From: Ralstonia mannitolilytica | Lineage (GTDB): Bacteria > Pseudomonadota > Gammaproteobacteria > Burkholderiales > Burkholderiaceae | Direction of reading: 5' to 3' | DNA length: 64,000 bases | Assembly: GCF_905397375.1 (NCBI RefSeq) | Contig: NZ_CAJPVG010000007.1 | Location: forward strand, 62,001 to 126,000 | Shown here: positions 26,658 through 35,594 of the stretch, one piece after another | How positions within the stretch are numbered: position 1 is the first letter of the stretch | Layout: every line of letters starts with the position of its first letter | Made by a program: the position numbers and the translations under genes | Notes under the pieces: model-generated | Database searches by the model: none | What the model was told of the DNA's origin: nothing | Seen by the model: only the letters and a program-made list of their open reading frames with translations

Positions 26658-27626
26658 ATGGAACAGGCAACCCAACAGGCAAAACGCATCGCATTGGTAC
26701 TGGGCGCCACCGGCGGCATCGGCGGTGAAGTGGCGCGTCGGCTGGTGGCACGCGGCTGGCATGTGCGGGCGCTGCACCGCAATCCGGATGCGCTGACCAA
26801 CCGCAACACCCCATTCGAATGGATTCGCGGCGACGCGATGGTGCGCGACGACGTGGTCGGCGCGGCGCAAGGCGCGGAACTGATCATCCACGCCGTCAAC
26901 CCGCCGGGCTACAAGAACTGGGCCGGGCAGGTGCTTCCGATGATCGACAACACCATTGCCGCGGCCCGCGCTTCGGGCGCACGCATCGTGCTGCCCGGGA
27001 CGGTGTACAACTTTGGGCCCGAGACGTTCCCGGTGCTGCGTGAAACCACGGCGCAGGCGCCGCTCACCCGCAAGGGCAAGATCCGCGTGGAGTTGGAGCG
27101 TCGCATGCAGGCCGCAAGCGCGGAGGGCGTGCGCAGCCTGATCGTGCGCGCGGGCGATTTCTTCGGGCCACACACGGGCAACACGTGGTTTGCCGGCGCG
27201 CTGGTCAAGCCGGGCAAGTCCGTCCGCACCATCACCTATCCGGGCGCGGCCGGCATCGGCCACCAGTGGGCCTATCTGCCCGACGTGGCCGAGACGATGC
27301 TGCGCCTGGTCGAGCTAGGCGACCGTCTGCCCGACTTCGCGGTCTATCACATGCGCGGCCACTGGGATGCCGACGGCACGCAGATGGCCGCGTCCATCGG
27401 GCGCGTCGTGGGCCGGCCGGTCAAGACGCGCGCGTTCCCGTGGTGCGCCCTGCCGGTGCTGTCGCCGTTTTCCGAGATGCTGCGTGAGATGCGCGAAATG
27501 CGTTACCTGTGGCAGCACCCGGTGCGCATGGACAACGCCAAGCTCGTGCAGACGCTGGGCGCCGAACCGCATACGCCGTGGGACGAAGCCGTTGGCGCGA
27601 CGCTGCGCACCCTAGGCTGCCGCTGA
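26658..27626 (+). CDS. NAD(P)-dependent epimerase/dehydratase-like oxidoreductase
   Basis: A 322-residue extended short-chain dehydrogenase. The coenzyme motif is ALVLGATGGIGGEVARRL; HAVNPPGYKNW and LPGTVYNFGPE follow, and the last gives the Tyr of the active site, though the Lys position is less clear. The ATG at 26658 was chosen over 26652 because GGAG then lies 7 bases upstream. Its 3' end overlaps the convergent HD-domain gene by 15 bases. The substrate is unknown; control by the divergent LysR protein is inferred. Confidence 0.85.
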   Translation: MEQATQQAKRIALVLGATGGIGGEVARRLVARGWHVRALHRNPDALTNRNTPFEWIRGDAMVRDDVVGAAQGAELIIHAVNPPGYKNWAGQVLPMIDNTIAAARASGARIVLPGTVYNFGPETFPVLRETTAQAPLTRKGKIRVELERRMQAASAEGVRSLIVRAGDFFGPHTGNTWFAGALVKPGKSVRTITYPGAAGIGHQWAYLPDVAETMLRLVELGDRLPDFAVYHMRGHWDADGTQMAASIGRVVGRPVKTRAFPWCALPVLSPFSEMLREMREMRYLWQHPVRMDNAKLVQTLGAEPHTPWDEAVGATLRTLGCR

Positions 27627-28163
27627 AACCCGCGCCGCCGTCGCCAGGAAGTGCGCAAGATCAGGCGTGCGCTGCCCGGCCACCTTGGCGAGGTCGTCCC
27701 ACTGGCGCAGCTGCAGCGCATCGGCAGCGTACGGACGCTGCATGAAGGCCTCGGCTTCCTGCGCCGAAAACACACCACCCTGCAATGCCAGGCTCCGTAC
27801 GGAATCGGCTGAGAGGCGCGCGTAGTAATGCGCATCCATCGCGCACAGGCAGCGCTTGGCATCCACATGCAGGCGGATCGGCTCCAGCACGGCATCGGGA
27901 AACGTCGCACGCAGAAACGGCAGCGCAAAGTACTGGTGCTGATCGTCGATGCCGTGGGCGGTCGGCGTCTCGCCCTGCGGGTTCAGCAAATGACCGAGGT
28001 CGTGCAGCAGCGCCGCGGTGATCAGCGCATCCGACGCGCCGGCCGCCTGCGCCAACGCCGCCGTCTGCAGGGCATGTTCGCGTTGCGTGACGGGCTCGCC
28101 GCTGTAGGCAATGTTGCCGTGGCGGTCGAACAGCGTGCGGATGTCGTCGAGACTCAGGGCCAT
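27612..28163 (-). CDS. PhnZ-like HD-domain oxygenase (phosphonate-degradation type)
   Basis: A 183-residue HD-domain protein. Candidate iron ligands are His30, His54-Asp55, His76, His99 and Asp156. Tyr20 and Glu23 lie 10 and 7 residues before the first His, the same spacing as Tyr24 and Glu27 of PhnZ, the diiron oxygenase that cleaves 2-amino-1-hydroxyethylphosphonate. The blocks LEPIRLHVDAKRCLCAMDAHY, SVRSLALQGG and LRQWDDLAK are also PhnZ-like. The start MALSLDDIRTLFDRHG fits the family. No phnY or other phosphonate gene is adjacent, so the substrate is open. Confidence 0.8.
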   Translation of the reverse strand: MALSLDDIRTLFDRHGNIAYSGEPVTQREHALQTAALAQAAGASDALITAALLHDLGHLLNPQGETPTAHGIDDQHQYFALPFLRATFPDAVLEPIRLHVDAKRCLCAMDAHYYARLSADSVRSLALQGGVFSAQEAEAFMQRPYAADALQLRQWDDLAKVAGQRTPDLAHFLATAARVSAAA

Positions 28164-28332
28164 GATGCTGCGTGGGTAAAAACCGAACCCTGCAGCGTAG
28201 CGCGCTCGTGCGGCAACACGGTGACAACGCACCGCGCATTAGCCCGCGTGATCGGCGCGATTAGAAAGTTTGGTTGGGAATGCACGGCGCCCGCCCTTAT
28301 CTTCAGTGCCTTCCCACACATCGGAGCGCATC

Positions 28333-28710
28333 ATGCTCGCAGGACACGCCGTACAGGTCACGCAGGCCCTGGAACAGGTCACGGACTATTGGTCCCCGCG
28401 CGTCGTCGGCCAGGTCAACGACCAATACATCAAGGTCGCCAAGCTCAAAGGTGAGTTCGTCTGGCATGACCACCCGAATGAAGACGAGCTGTTCTTCGTG
28501 GTCTACGGCCACTTGAAAATCGCTTTCGAAGACCGCGCCGATGTGCACCTCGGCCCCGGCGAATTCTGCGTCGTGCCGCGCGGCGTGCGTCACTTTCCGG
28601 TGGCCGACGAAGAATGCGGAATCATGCTGATCGAAACCGTAACCACGCAGCACACGGGCGATGTCGTTACCGAGCGCAGCGTGGCGCTCGAGAAGCAACT
28701 CAACGGATGA
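28333..28710 (+). CDS. Cupin-domain protein
   Basis: A 125-residue single cupin. The metal-binding motifs are visible: WHDHPNEDELFFVVYG (two His and Glu of motif 1) and PGEFCVVPRGVRHFPVA (His of motif 2). Such small cupins bind a divalent metal and may be isomerases, dioxygenases or binding proteins; nothing fixes the function here. Start MLAGHAVQVTQAL. The 3' end overlaps the convergent TauE-like gene by 11 bases. Confidence 0.88.
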   Translation: MLAGHAVQVTQALEQVTDYWSPRVVGQVNDQYIKVAKLKGEFVWHDHPNEDELFFVVYGHLKIAFEDRADVHLGPGEFCVVPRGVRHFPVADEECGIMLIETVTTQHTGDVVTERSVALEKQLNG

Positions 28711-29458
28711 AGGCGTCGTAAGCCGTCTTCATAATCAACGCCAGCACCACCACGATGAACACCTTGCGCACGAAGCGGCTGCCGTGCCGCAGCGCGAGGT
28801 GGCTGCCGACCTGATTGCCGGCGACGTTGGCAACCGCCATCACCAGGCCGAGCTGCCACCAGACGTGCCCCTTGGCGGCCAGCAGCAACAGCGCAGCCAC
28901 GTTGGTCGCGAGGTTGACGATCTTGGTAGACGCCGACGCATGCAGGAAGTCGTACCCAAACACGCGCACGAACGCGATCATCAGGAAGCTGCCGGTGCCC
29001 GGGCCAAACACGCCGTCGTAGAAACCGATGGCCGCGCCGGCCAGCAATGCCGCGGCGCGCTCGCGCCAGCCCTTGAGGCTCGGGGCGTGATCGGCGCCCA
29101 GGTTCTTCTTGGCCACCGTGTAGACGAGCAGCACCGCCAGCACGAACGGCAGCGCACGGCGCAGCGGCTCGGCCGGAATATGCGTGAGCGCCCACGCGCC
29201 GAGCAGCGAAAACACAAACGCCGTGACCACCGCCGGCGCCGTCGCGCCCCAGTAAATGCGCACCGTGCGGCCGTAGCGCACCGCCGCCGTCGCCGTGCCC
29301 GACATCGACGCGACTTTGTTGGTGCCGATGAGCGTGGCGGGCGCGACGTTCGGATACGCCGAGAACAGCGCGGGGATCTGCACCAGGCCACCGCCACCGG
29401 CCACGGCATCGATCAGGCCAGCCAGAAAGCCGGCCACGGCGAGCAAAGCGAATTCCAT
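28700..29458 (-). CDS. TauE/SafE family membrane permease
   Basis: A 252-residue polytopic membrane protein with about eight hydrophobic helices. The family signature GFLAGLIDAVAGGGGLVQIP at the N-terminus and its repeat GFYDGVFGPGTGSFLMIAF in the middle are both present. Members export sulfite, sulfoacetate or other anions. The start MEFALLAVAGFL lacks a good ribosome-binding site; an alternative start further upstream would overlap the acetyltransferase gene. Confidence 0.88.
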   Translation of the reverse strand: MEFALLAVAGFLAGLIDAVAGGGGLVQIPALFSAYPNVAPATLIGTNKVASMSGTATAAVRYGRTVRIYWGATAPAVVTAFVFSLLGAWALTHIPAEPLRRALPFVLAVLLVYTVAKKNLGADHAPSLKGWRERAAALLAGAAIGFYDGVFGPGTGSFLMIAFVRVFGYDFLHASASTKIVNLATNVAALLLLAAKGHVWWQLGLVMAVANVAGNQVGSHLALRHGSRFVRKVFIVVVLALIMKTAYDAFIR

Positions 29459-29481
29459 CAGGGAAAGCGAAACGGGAAGGA

Positions 29482-29919
29482 TCAGGCCAGCGATTTGGGC
29501 GCCGGACGCGCGCTGCGCCGCCAGCATCCGGAGGCATCGCGCACAAAGCCGAGCGCAGACGCCTCGTCGGCGGCAAGCGCGGCAGGCGGCAGCAGGACGT
29601 GGAGTATGCCATGTGCGCGCGCGTACTCATGGATGGCAGCCAAGGCTGCATCCCGGACGGCAGCCGCGTCCGAGAACGTCATCACCCCGACCGGCAACCA
29701 TGCCACCAGGCCGCCGAGCGCAAAATGCGGCACCAGGGTGGCCGGCGCCACGCCCGCCAGCGCGTCGTCCGCCTCGACGAGAACGCACGGGTGCACGCTC
29801 GGATGCGCGAGCAGGGTATCGACGGCGTGGGCCACTTGCAGCGGGGGGGCGCCCGATGCAACGGCGGCCAGCAAGCGCGGCCGGTCATCCGGGTTGGCGA
29901 GGCGGGTAGACAGGGTCAT
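29482..29919 (-). CDS. Probable GNAT-type acetyltransferase
   Basis: A 145-residue protein. The pattern TRLANPDDRPRLLAAV, LVEADDALAGVAPATLVPHF and a C-terminal ASALGFVRDASGCW resembles small GNAT N-acetyltransferases, but the acetyl-CoA loop is weakly conserved. It lies 24 bases upstream of the TauE-like gene on the same strand and may be co-transcribed with it. The function call is tentative. Confidence 0.55.
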   Translation of the reverse strand: MTLSTRLANPDDRPRLLAAVASGAPPLQVAHAVDTLLAHPSVHPCVLVEADDALAGVAPATLVPHFALGGLVAWLPVGVMTFSDAAAVRDAALAAIHEYARAHGILHVLLPPAALAADEASALGFVRDASGCWRRSARPAPKSLA

Positions 29920-30028
29920 GGGCGGTTCGGGGCGAAGGCGCCATTGTCATGCAGCGCGTGCATAGGCGTCGACACCGAATGCATTTCTCTTGCCGGCATG
30001 CCAGAACCAGAATGGGAGCCACCCCGTG

Positions 30029-30265
30029 ATGGAGCCCGCCATGGCAGACCCGACCCGCGCCCTGACCTTGCAGCTGCTGCAATCCCTGGCCGAGCGGCCG
30101 AGGCCCCATGCGGAAGTCCTGGAGGCATGGCGGACATCGTGCCCGCGCCTGTCGATCTGGGAGGACGCGTGCATTGATGGCCTGGTGGACTGCGCGCCCG
30201 ACACGCAGCTCGTGACGGTCACCACCCGGGGGCGCGCCCTCCTGTCGGCCGGCGCTACAAACTAA
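30029..30265 (+). CDS. Conserved small protein of unknown function
   Basis: A 78-residue protein, MEPAMADPTRALTLQLLQSL, with GGAGCC 9 bases before the ATG; a start at MADPTRAL (30041) is also possible. The chain looks like a small winged-helix domain (ERPRPHAEVLEAWRTSCPRL, then VTVTTRGRALLSAG) but I do not recognise a family. It is followed at once by a strong terminator, which supports a real transcript. Confidence 0.65.
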   Translation: MEPAMADPTRALTLQLLQSLAERPRPHAEVLEAWRTSCPRLSIWEDACIDGLVDCAPDTQLVTVTTRGRALLSAGATN

Positions 30266-30266
30266 A

Positions 30267-30304
30267 AGGCCCTGCCGGGGATCACCCGGCAGGGCCTCTG
30301 TTTT
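30267..30304. terminator. Bidirectional intrinsic terminator
   Basis: AGGCCCTGCCGGG (30267-30279) and CCCGGCAGGGCCT (30285-30297) form a 13-bp perfect stem with a 5-base loop, followed by CTGTTTTATTT on the + strand. It ends the small gene at 30265. The A-run on the left could also stop the liv operon coming from the minus strand. Confidence 0.9.
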
Positions 30305-30500
30305 ATTTAGCATCTCCACCGTTTCGTGCGGTGTGTGCTGTCGTCTCCTCGCTCCCGCCTCATTTATCTCGTGCGAAAACCGTAACGCGACTGTAAAAGA
30401 TGCACCGCAATGCAGCAACTAGAGCAAACCCTTACGGTGCATCAGGCACCAAGATCAGCCGTTCGGGTGAAATTTACCGGCATCTTCGCCTATTGTGGCG

Positions 30501-31487
30501 TCAACGCCGCAGCCACGGCACCCGGGCGGCGATCTCCCCCATGATGCCCCGGCGGAAGGTCAGCACGCAGATCACGAAGATCGCGCCCGTCACCGTCGTC
30601 ACGGATTCACCGAGCACGTTGAAGCCGTCGATGCCCGTGGCGCCGGCCAGGAAGCTGCCGATGTCGCCGAGCTTGTTTTCCAGCGCGATCACCAGCGCCG
30701 CGCCAAGCAGCGGGCCCGACAGAATACCGAGGCCGCCCACCAGCGTCATCAGGATCACCGAGCCGGACATCGACCAGTGCACGTCGGTCAGCGTCTCGAA
30801 GCCCAGCACCAGCGTCTTGAGCGAGCCCGCGAGGCCCGTGAGCGCCGCCGACAGCACGAAGGCGAGCAGCTTGAAGCGATCGGTGTCGTAGCCGAGGGAC
30901 GTGGCGCGCGGCTCGTTCTCCTTGATGGCCTTCAGAATCTGTCCGAACGGCGAGTGGATCGTGCGCACGATCAGCAGGAACGCCGCTGCCACGATCACCA
31001 GCACCACGTAGTACAGCGTCATGTCCGACGACAGGTCGAGCGCGCCGAACAGCTTGCCGCGCGGCACGCCTTGCAGGCCGTCTTCGCCGCCGGTGAACGG
31101 CGCCTGCAGGCAGAAGAAGTACAGCATCTGCGCCAGCGCCAGCGTGATCATCGCGAAGTAGATGCCCTGGCGCCGGATGGCGAGCAGACCCACTACCAGG
31201 CCGATGAGCGCACCCGCCGCCGTGCCGGCCAGCAGGCCGAGCTCCGGCGTGACATGCAGATCGCGCATCAGGTAGCCGGCCACGTAGCCCGCGCCGCCAA
31301 AGAACGCCGCATGCCCGAACGACAGCAGCCCCGTGTAGCCGAGCAGGAGGTTGAAGGCGGAGGCAAACAGCGCAAAGCACAGCAGCTTGGCGACGAAGAC
31401 CGGATACGCCCCCACCAGCGGCGCGGCAATCAGCGCGACCAGCAGCAGGCCGTACAACACATATTTGAGGGAAGAGGTGTTTTGCAT
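30501..31487 (-). CDS. livM: Branched-chain amino acid type ABC transporter permease LivM
   Basis: A 328-residue inner-membrane permease with about nine hydrophobic helices. LLGYTGLLSFGHAAFFGGAG and the cytoplasmic coupling segment TIHSPFGQILKAIKENEPRA, followed by LGYDTDRFKLLAF, are the LivM signatures. It pairs with LivH to form the channel. Last gene of the five-gene operon, 8 bases after livH. Confidence 0.92.
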   Translation of the reverse strand: MQNTSSLKYVLYGLLLVALIAAPLVGAYPVFVAKLLCFALFASAFNLLLGYTGLLSFGHAAFFGGAGYVAGYLMRDLHVTPELGLLAGTAAGALIGLVVGLLAIRRQGIYFAMITLALAQMLYFFCLQAPFTGGEDGLQGVPRGKLFGALDLSSDMTLYYVVLVIVAAAFLLIVRTIHSPFGQILKAIKENEPRATSLGYDTDRFKLLAFVLSAALTGLAGSLKTLVLGFETLTDVHWSMSGSVILMTLVGGLGILSGPLLGAALVIALENKLGDIGSFLAGATGIDGFNVLGESVTTVTGAIFVICVLTFRRGIMGEIAARVPWLRR

Positions 31488-31495
31488 AGCGCCGC

Positions 31496-32380
31496 TTATT
31501 TCTCTTTACCGAACAGGCCCGCCGGCCGCACCAGCAGCACCAGCACCATGATCACGAACACCACCGTGGACGACGCCTGCGGATAGAACACCTTGGTCAG
31601 CCCCTCGATCACGCCCAGCCCGAGGCCGGTGACGATCGAGCCCATGATCGACCCCATGCCGCCGATCACCACCACCGCAAACACGGTGATGATCATGCTC
31701 TGGCCCATCAGCGGCGAGATCTGGATGACGGGTGCCGCCAGCACGCCCGCAAACGCCGCCAGCGCCACGCCGAAGCCGTAGGTGAGCGTGACCATCAGCG
31801 GCACGTTCACGCCAAACGCTTCGACGAGCTTCGGGTTCTCGGTGCCGGCACGCAGATACGCGCCGAGCTTCGTCTTCTCGATCATGAACCACGTGGCGAA
31901 GCACACCACCAGCGAGGCCAGCACCACCCAGGCCCGGTAGTTCGGCAGCACCATGAAGCCGAGGTCGGTGGCGCCCTGCAGCAGGTCGGGCGTGCTGTAC
32001 GGGAGGCCCGAGACGCCGTAGATGGCGCGGAACACGCCTTCGATGACGAGCGTCACGCCCAGCGTGAGCAGCAGGCCGTACAGGTGGTCCAGCTTGTAGA
32101 TGTGGCGCAGGAGCGTGCGCTCGATCACCACGCCCAGCAGCCCGATCACCAGCGGCGACAGCACGAGCATCGCCCAGTACGGCACGCCCAGGTACGAGAA
32201 GCCCATCCACGTGAGCACCGCACCCAGCATGAAGAGCGCCCCGTGCGCAAAATTGATGACGTTGAGCAGCCCGAAGATGACCGCAAGGCCCAGGCTCAAC
32301 ATCGCATAGAAGGAACCGTTGACCAGACCCAGCAGCAGCTGGCTGAGCATGGCCGGTAGCGGAACGCCAAAGATTTCCAT
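31496..32380 (-). CDS. livH: Branched-chain amino acid type ABC transporter permease LivH
   Basis: A 294-residue inner-membrane permease. LVNGSFYAMLSLGLAVIFGL then LNVINFAHGALFMLGA at the N-terminus and the coupling segment (KLGAYLRAGTENPKLVEAFG) are typical of LivH. It partners LivM. The gene lies between the binding-protein gene and livM. Confidence 0.92.
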   Translation of the reverse strand: MEIFGVPLPAMLSQLLLGLVNGSFYAMLSLGLAVIFGLLNVINFAHGALFMLGAVLTWMGFSYLGVPYWAMLVLSPLVIGLLGVVIERTLLRHIYKLDHLYGLLLTLGVTLVIEGVFRAIYGVSGLPYSTPDLLQGATDLGFMVLPNYRAWVVLASLVVCFATWFMIEKTKLGAYLRAGTENPKLVEAFGVNVPLMVTLTYGFGVALAAFAGVLAAPVIQISPLMGQSMIITVFAVVVIGGMGSIMGSIVTGLGLGVIEGLTKVFYPQASSTVVFVIMVLVLLVRPAGLFGKEK

Positions 32381-32460
32381 CGCGGTCAGGGAAAGAACAC
32401 CAACACAACGTTGAGGGCACCGCCATCCGCGCGGACGGCGGCACCCGATTGCTTACGCGC

Positions 32461-33669
32461 TTACTTCTTCATCAGCGAGCACTTCGACTCGGCCGGCGTG
32501 GTGAAGGCCTGGTCGCCCGGGATGGTCGCCACCACCTTCAGGTAATCCCATGGCTTCTTCGATTCGGCCGGCGTCTTCACCTGCATCAGGTACATGTCGT
32601 GCACATAGCGGCCGTCGGCGCGGATCATGCCCTTGGCGTAGAAGTCGTCCAGCTTCGTCTTCTTCAGCTGCGCGATGACCTTGTCCGGATCGTCCGTGCC
32701 GGCCGCGGCCACCGCCTTGATGTAGTTCGACACCGCCGAGTAATCCGCCGCCTGCAGGCTGCTCGGCATCTTCTTCATCTTCATGAAGTAGCGGTTGGCG
32801 AACTTGCGCGTGGCGTCGTTGGTGTCCCAGTACCAGCTGTCGGTCATCAACAGGCCTTCGGCCGTCTGCAGACCGAGGCTATGCACGTCGTTGATGAACA
32901 TCAGCAGGCCGGCGATCTTCATCGACTTGGTGATGCCGAATTCCTTGGCGGCCTTGATCGAGTTGATCGTGTCGCCGCCGGCGTTGGCCAGGCCCAGGAT
33001 CTGCGCCTTGGACGACTGCGCCTGCAGCAGGTACGACGAGAAGTCCGACGCCGACAGCGGGTGTTTGACTGAGCCCACCACCGTGCCGCCGTTGGCCTTG
33101 ACCACGGCAGCGGTGTCGTTCTCCAGCGAGTGGCCGAAGGCGTAATCGGCGGTCAGGAAGAACCACGACTTACCACCCTGCTTGACCACCGCGCTGCCGG
33201 TGCCCTTGGCCAGGGCCACCGTGTCATACGCATAGTGAATCGTGTACGGCGTGCATTCCTCGTTGGTCAGGCGGGCCGTGCCGGCGCCGATGCCGATGAA
33301 CACCTTCTTCTTCTCGGCCGCCACCTTGCTCATCGCCAGCGACGTGGCGGAGTTGGTGCCACCCAGCAGCATGTCGATACCCTGCTGGTCCATCCACTCG
33401 CGCGCCTTGGACGCCGCGATGTCAGCCTTGTTCTGGTGATCGGCCGTCACCAGTTCGATCGGCTTGCCGAGCACCTTGCCGCCCGCATCCTCGATCGCCA
33501 TCTTGACCGCCTCGACACCGCCCTGCCCGTCGATGTCGGCATACAGGCCCGAGAGATCGGTGATGTAGCCGATCTTCACCTTGTCGCCGCTCACCTGCGC
33601 ATGCGCGCCGAATGCAGCCGCGCCCAGCCCTACCGCCATCAATGCACCAGCCAGCTTCTTGAGTGTCAT
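32461..33669 (-). CDS. ABC transporter substrate-binding protein, LivK/urea-amide type
   Basis: A 402-residue periplasmic protein. MTLKKLAGALMAVGLGAAAF then GAHA is the signal peptide, with GGAGACAAGACC before the ATG. The mature chain has the type I binding-protein fold (VKIGYITDLSGLYADIDGQG, DMLLGGTNSATSLAMSKVAA, TADYAFGHSLENDT). An open frame continues upstream through livF in another phase and is not coding. It sits in the middle of the liv operon between livF and livH and is the ligand receptor of this transporter. Ligand not predictable; amino acids, amides or aromatic acids are all known for the family. Confidence 0.9.
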   Translation of the reverse strand: MTLKKLAGALMAVGLGAAAFGAHAQVSGDKVKIGYITDLSGLYADIDGQGGVEAVKMAIEDAGGKVLGKPIELVTADHQNKADIAASKAREWMDQQGIDMLLGGTNSATSLAMSKVAAEKKKVFIGIGAGTARLTNEECTPYTIHYAYDTVALAKGTGSAVVKQGGKSWFFLTADYAFGHSLENDTAAVVKANGGTVVGSVKHPLSASDFSSYLLQAQSSKAQILGLANAGGDTINSIKAAKEFGITKSMKIAGLLMFINDVHSLGLQTAEGLLMTDSWYWDTNDATRKFANRYFMKMKKMPSSLQAADYSAVSNYIKAVAAAGTDDPDKVIAQLKKTKLDDFYAKGMIRADGRYVHDMYLMQVKTPAESKKPWDYLKVVATIPGDQAFTTPAESKCSLMKK

Positions 33670-33743
33670 GGTCTTGTCTCCTGTGTCGTGCGCGCCGCGG
33701 ATCACGCTGGCGCATGGTCTTGCAAGTCGATCGGGAAAACGTC

Positions 33744-34484
33744 TTACACGCCGAGCAGTTCGTGCAGCACCGGCATCTTGTCCTGCAGTTGCGCCGCCTC
33801 GAAACGCTCGACGATGCGGCCGTGTTCCATCACATAAAAGCGATCTGCCAGCGGCGCGGCAAAGCGGAAGTTCTGCTCCACCATCACCACCGTGTAGCCG
33901 CGCTTCTTGAGCATCAGGATCATGCGGGCCAGCGCCTGCACGATCACCGGCGCAAGGCCCTCGGAAATCTCGTCGAGCAGCAGCAGGTTCGCGCCCGTGC
34001 GCAGGATGCGCCCGACCGCCAGCATCTGCTGCTCGCCGCCCGACAGGCGCGTGCCCTGGCTCTGGCGGCGCTCCTTCAGGTTGGGAAACATCTCGTAGAT
34101 CTCGTCGATGCTCATGCCGGCATTGCCGGACCTGGCCACCTGCCCCTTCAGCACCGGCGGCAGCATCAGGTTCTCTTCGCACGAGAGGCTGGAGAAGATG
34201 CCCCGTTCCTCGGGGCAGTAGCCGATGCCGCAGTGGGCGATCTTGTGCGTCGGCAGGTCGATCGTTTCCACGCCCTGGCCGCTTGCGTCGTGCACGACGA
34301 TGGAGCCCTTGCGCGTGCCCACCAGGCCCATGATGGCGCGCAGCGTGGTGGTGCGGCCCGCGCCGTTGCGGCCGAGCAGCGTGACCACCTCGCCGCGGTT
34401 CACGGTCAGGTCGACACCATGCAGGATGTGCGATTCGCCGTACCAGGCGTGCAGGTCCTTGATCTGGAGCGCGGGCGTGCTCAT
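33744..34484 (-). CDS. livF: Branched-chain amino acid type ABC transporter ATPase LivF, with Arg in Walker A
   Basis: A 246-residue ATP-binding subunit. The signature motif is LSGGEQQ and the Walker B LLLLDEISEGLAP. The Walker A reads GRNGAGRTTT: the lysine of GxxGxGK(S/T) is Arg44, confirmed by the codon CGC on the coding strand. LivF proteins of some Burkholderiales share this, from memory. The Lys normally contacts the beta and gamma phosphates; Arg may partly replace it, and LivG keeps a normal motif, so one active site may be degenerate. Confidence 0.9.
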   Translation of the reverse strand: MSTPALQIKDLHAWYGESHILHGVDLTVNRGEVVTLLGRNGAGRTTTLRAIMGLVGTRKGSIVVHDASGQGVETIDLPTHKIAHCGIGYCPEERGIFSSLSCEENLMLPPVLKGQVARSGNAGMSIDEIYEMFPNLKERRQSQGTRLSGGEQQMLAVGRILRTGANLLLLDEISEGLAPVIVQALARMILMLKKRGYTVVMVEQNFRFAAPLADRFYVMEHGRIVERFEAAQLQDKMPVLHELLGV

Positions 34485-34586
34485 GCAGTGTTCTCGTGTG
34501 TTCGGGTCTAGCGTTCGGTGATGCAGCCAGCCGCTGCATCGGTGACCGGCCTGCGCCGGCCGACTGCTTCCATGGCCTTGACGGGC

Positions 34587-35357
34587 TCAGTGGCCTTCCA
34601 GCGCCGCATCGGCGGTGCCCATGTAGGCCTCCATCACCTGCGGGTTCTTCGAGACGTCTTCATACGGGCCCTCGGCCAGGATCTGGCCGCGCTGCAGCAC
34701 CGTGATCTTGTCGGCGATGGACGACACCACGTTCATGTTGTGTTCGACCATCAGGATCGTGCGGCCCGCGGCCACGCGCTTGATCAGCTCCGTCACGCGG
34801 TCCACGTCTTCGTGGCCCATGCCCTGCGTGGGCTCGTCGAGCAGCATCAGCTCGGGCTCCATCGCCAGCGTGGTGGCAATCTCCAGCGCGCGCTTGCGGC
34901 CGTAGGGCAGCTCCACCGTCACGGTGTGCGCGAACTGCGTCAGGCCCACCTGATCGAGCAGCTCCATCGCGCGTTCATTCAGGACATTGAGCGACTGCTC
35001 GCTGCGCCAGAACGCGTACGCCGTGCCCAGCTGGCGCTGCAGGCCGACGCGAACGTTTTCCAGCACGCTCAGATGCGGAAACACGGCGGAAATCTGGAAC
35101 GAGCGGATCACGCCCCGGCGTGCAATCTGCGCCGGCTTCTCCGAGGTGATGTCGACGCCGTTGAACAGGATCGTGCCCCGCGTGGGCACCAGAAACTTGG
35201 TCAGCAGGTTGAAGCACGTCGTCTTGCCTGCCCCGTTGGGGCCGATGAGGGCGTGGATCGACCCGCGCTGCACGCGCAGGTTGACGTCGGACACGGCGGT
35301 AAAGCCCTTGAAGGCCTTGGTCAGCCCGCGCGTTTCGAGAATGATGTCCTGCGCCAT
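34587..35357 (-). CDS. livG: Branched-chain amino acid type ABC transporter ATPase LivG
   Basis: A 256-residue ATP-binding subunit with normal motifs: Walker A GPNGAGKTT, a degenerate signature motif near LPYGRKRALEIA, Walker B LMLLDEPTQGMGHEDV and the H-loop VEHNMNVV. The start MAQDIILETRGLTKAFKG was chosen because it is preceded by GAGGGAATC; the open frame extends 33 codons further. It is the first gene of the operon; the 237 bases upstream should hold the promoter. Confidence 0.93.
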   Translation of the reverse strand: MAQDIILETRGLTKAFKGFTAVSDVNLRVQRGSIHALIGPNGAGKTTCFNLLTKFLVPTRGTILFNGVDITSEKPAQIARRGVIRSFQISAVFPHLSVLENVRVGLQRQLGTAYAFWRSEQSLNVLNERAMELLDQVGLTQFAHTVTVELPYGRKRALEIATTLAMEPELMLLDEPTQGMGHEDVDRVTELIKRVAAGRTILMVEHNMNVVSSIADKITVLQRGQILAEGPYEDVSKNPQVMEAYMGTADAALEGH

Positions 35358-35594
35358 GATTCCCTCTTGTCTCCCGCCTCTTTTTTTGGTGCGGATGATT
35401 GTCAACGGCTGTTGCGTTGCAAAACATCGGGGTTTGTACCGAGGCGGATTGCACATCGCTTACAGCCCAAAACCCGCACCGGCATTGGGTTTGCAGCTCG
35501 CTGATGGGGCTTACGTAGAGTTACGTATCGGAGCAATACCGATTGCCCTATTCATGGGACATGGGCGGTGTGTCACGCCCATGTCGGCCGCCCC

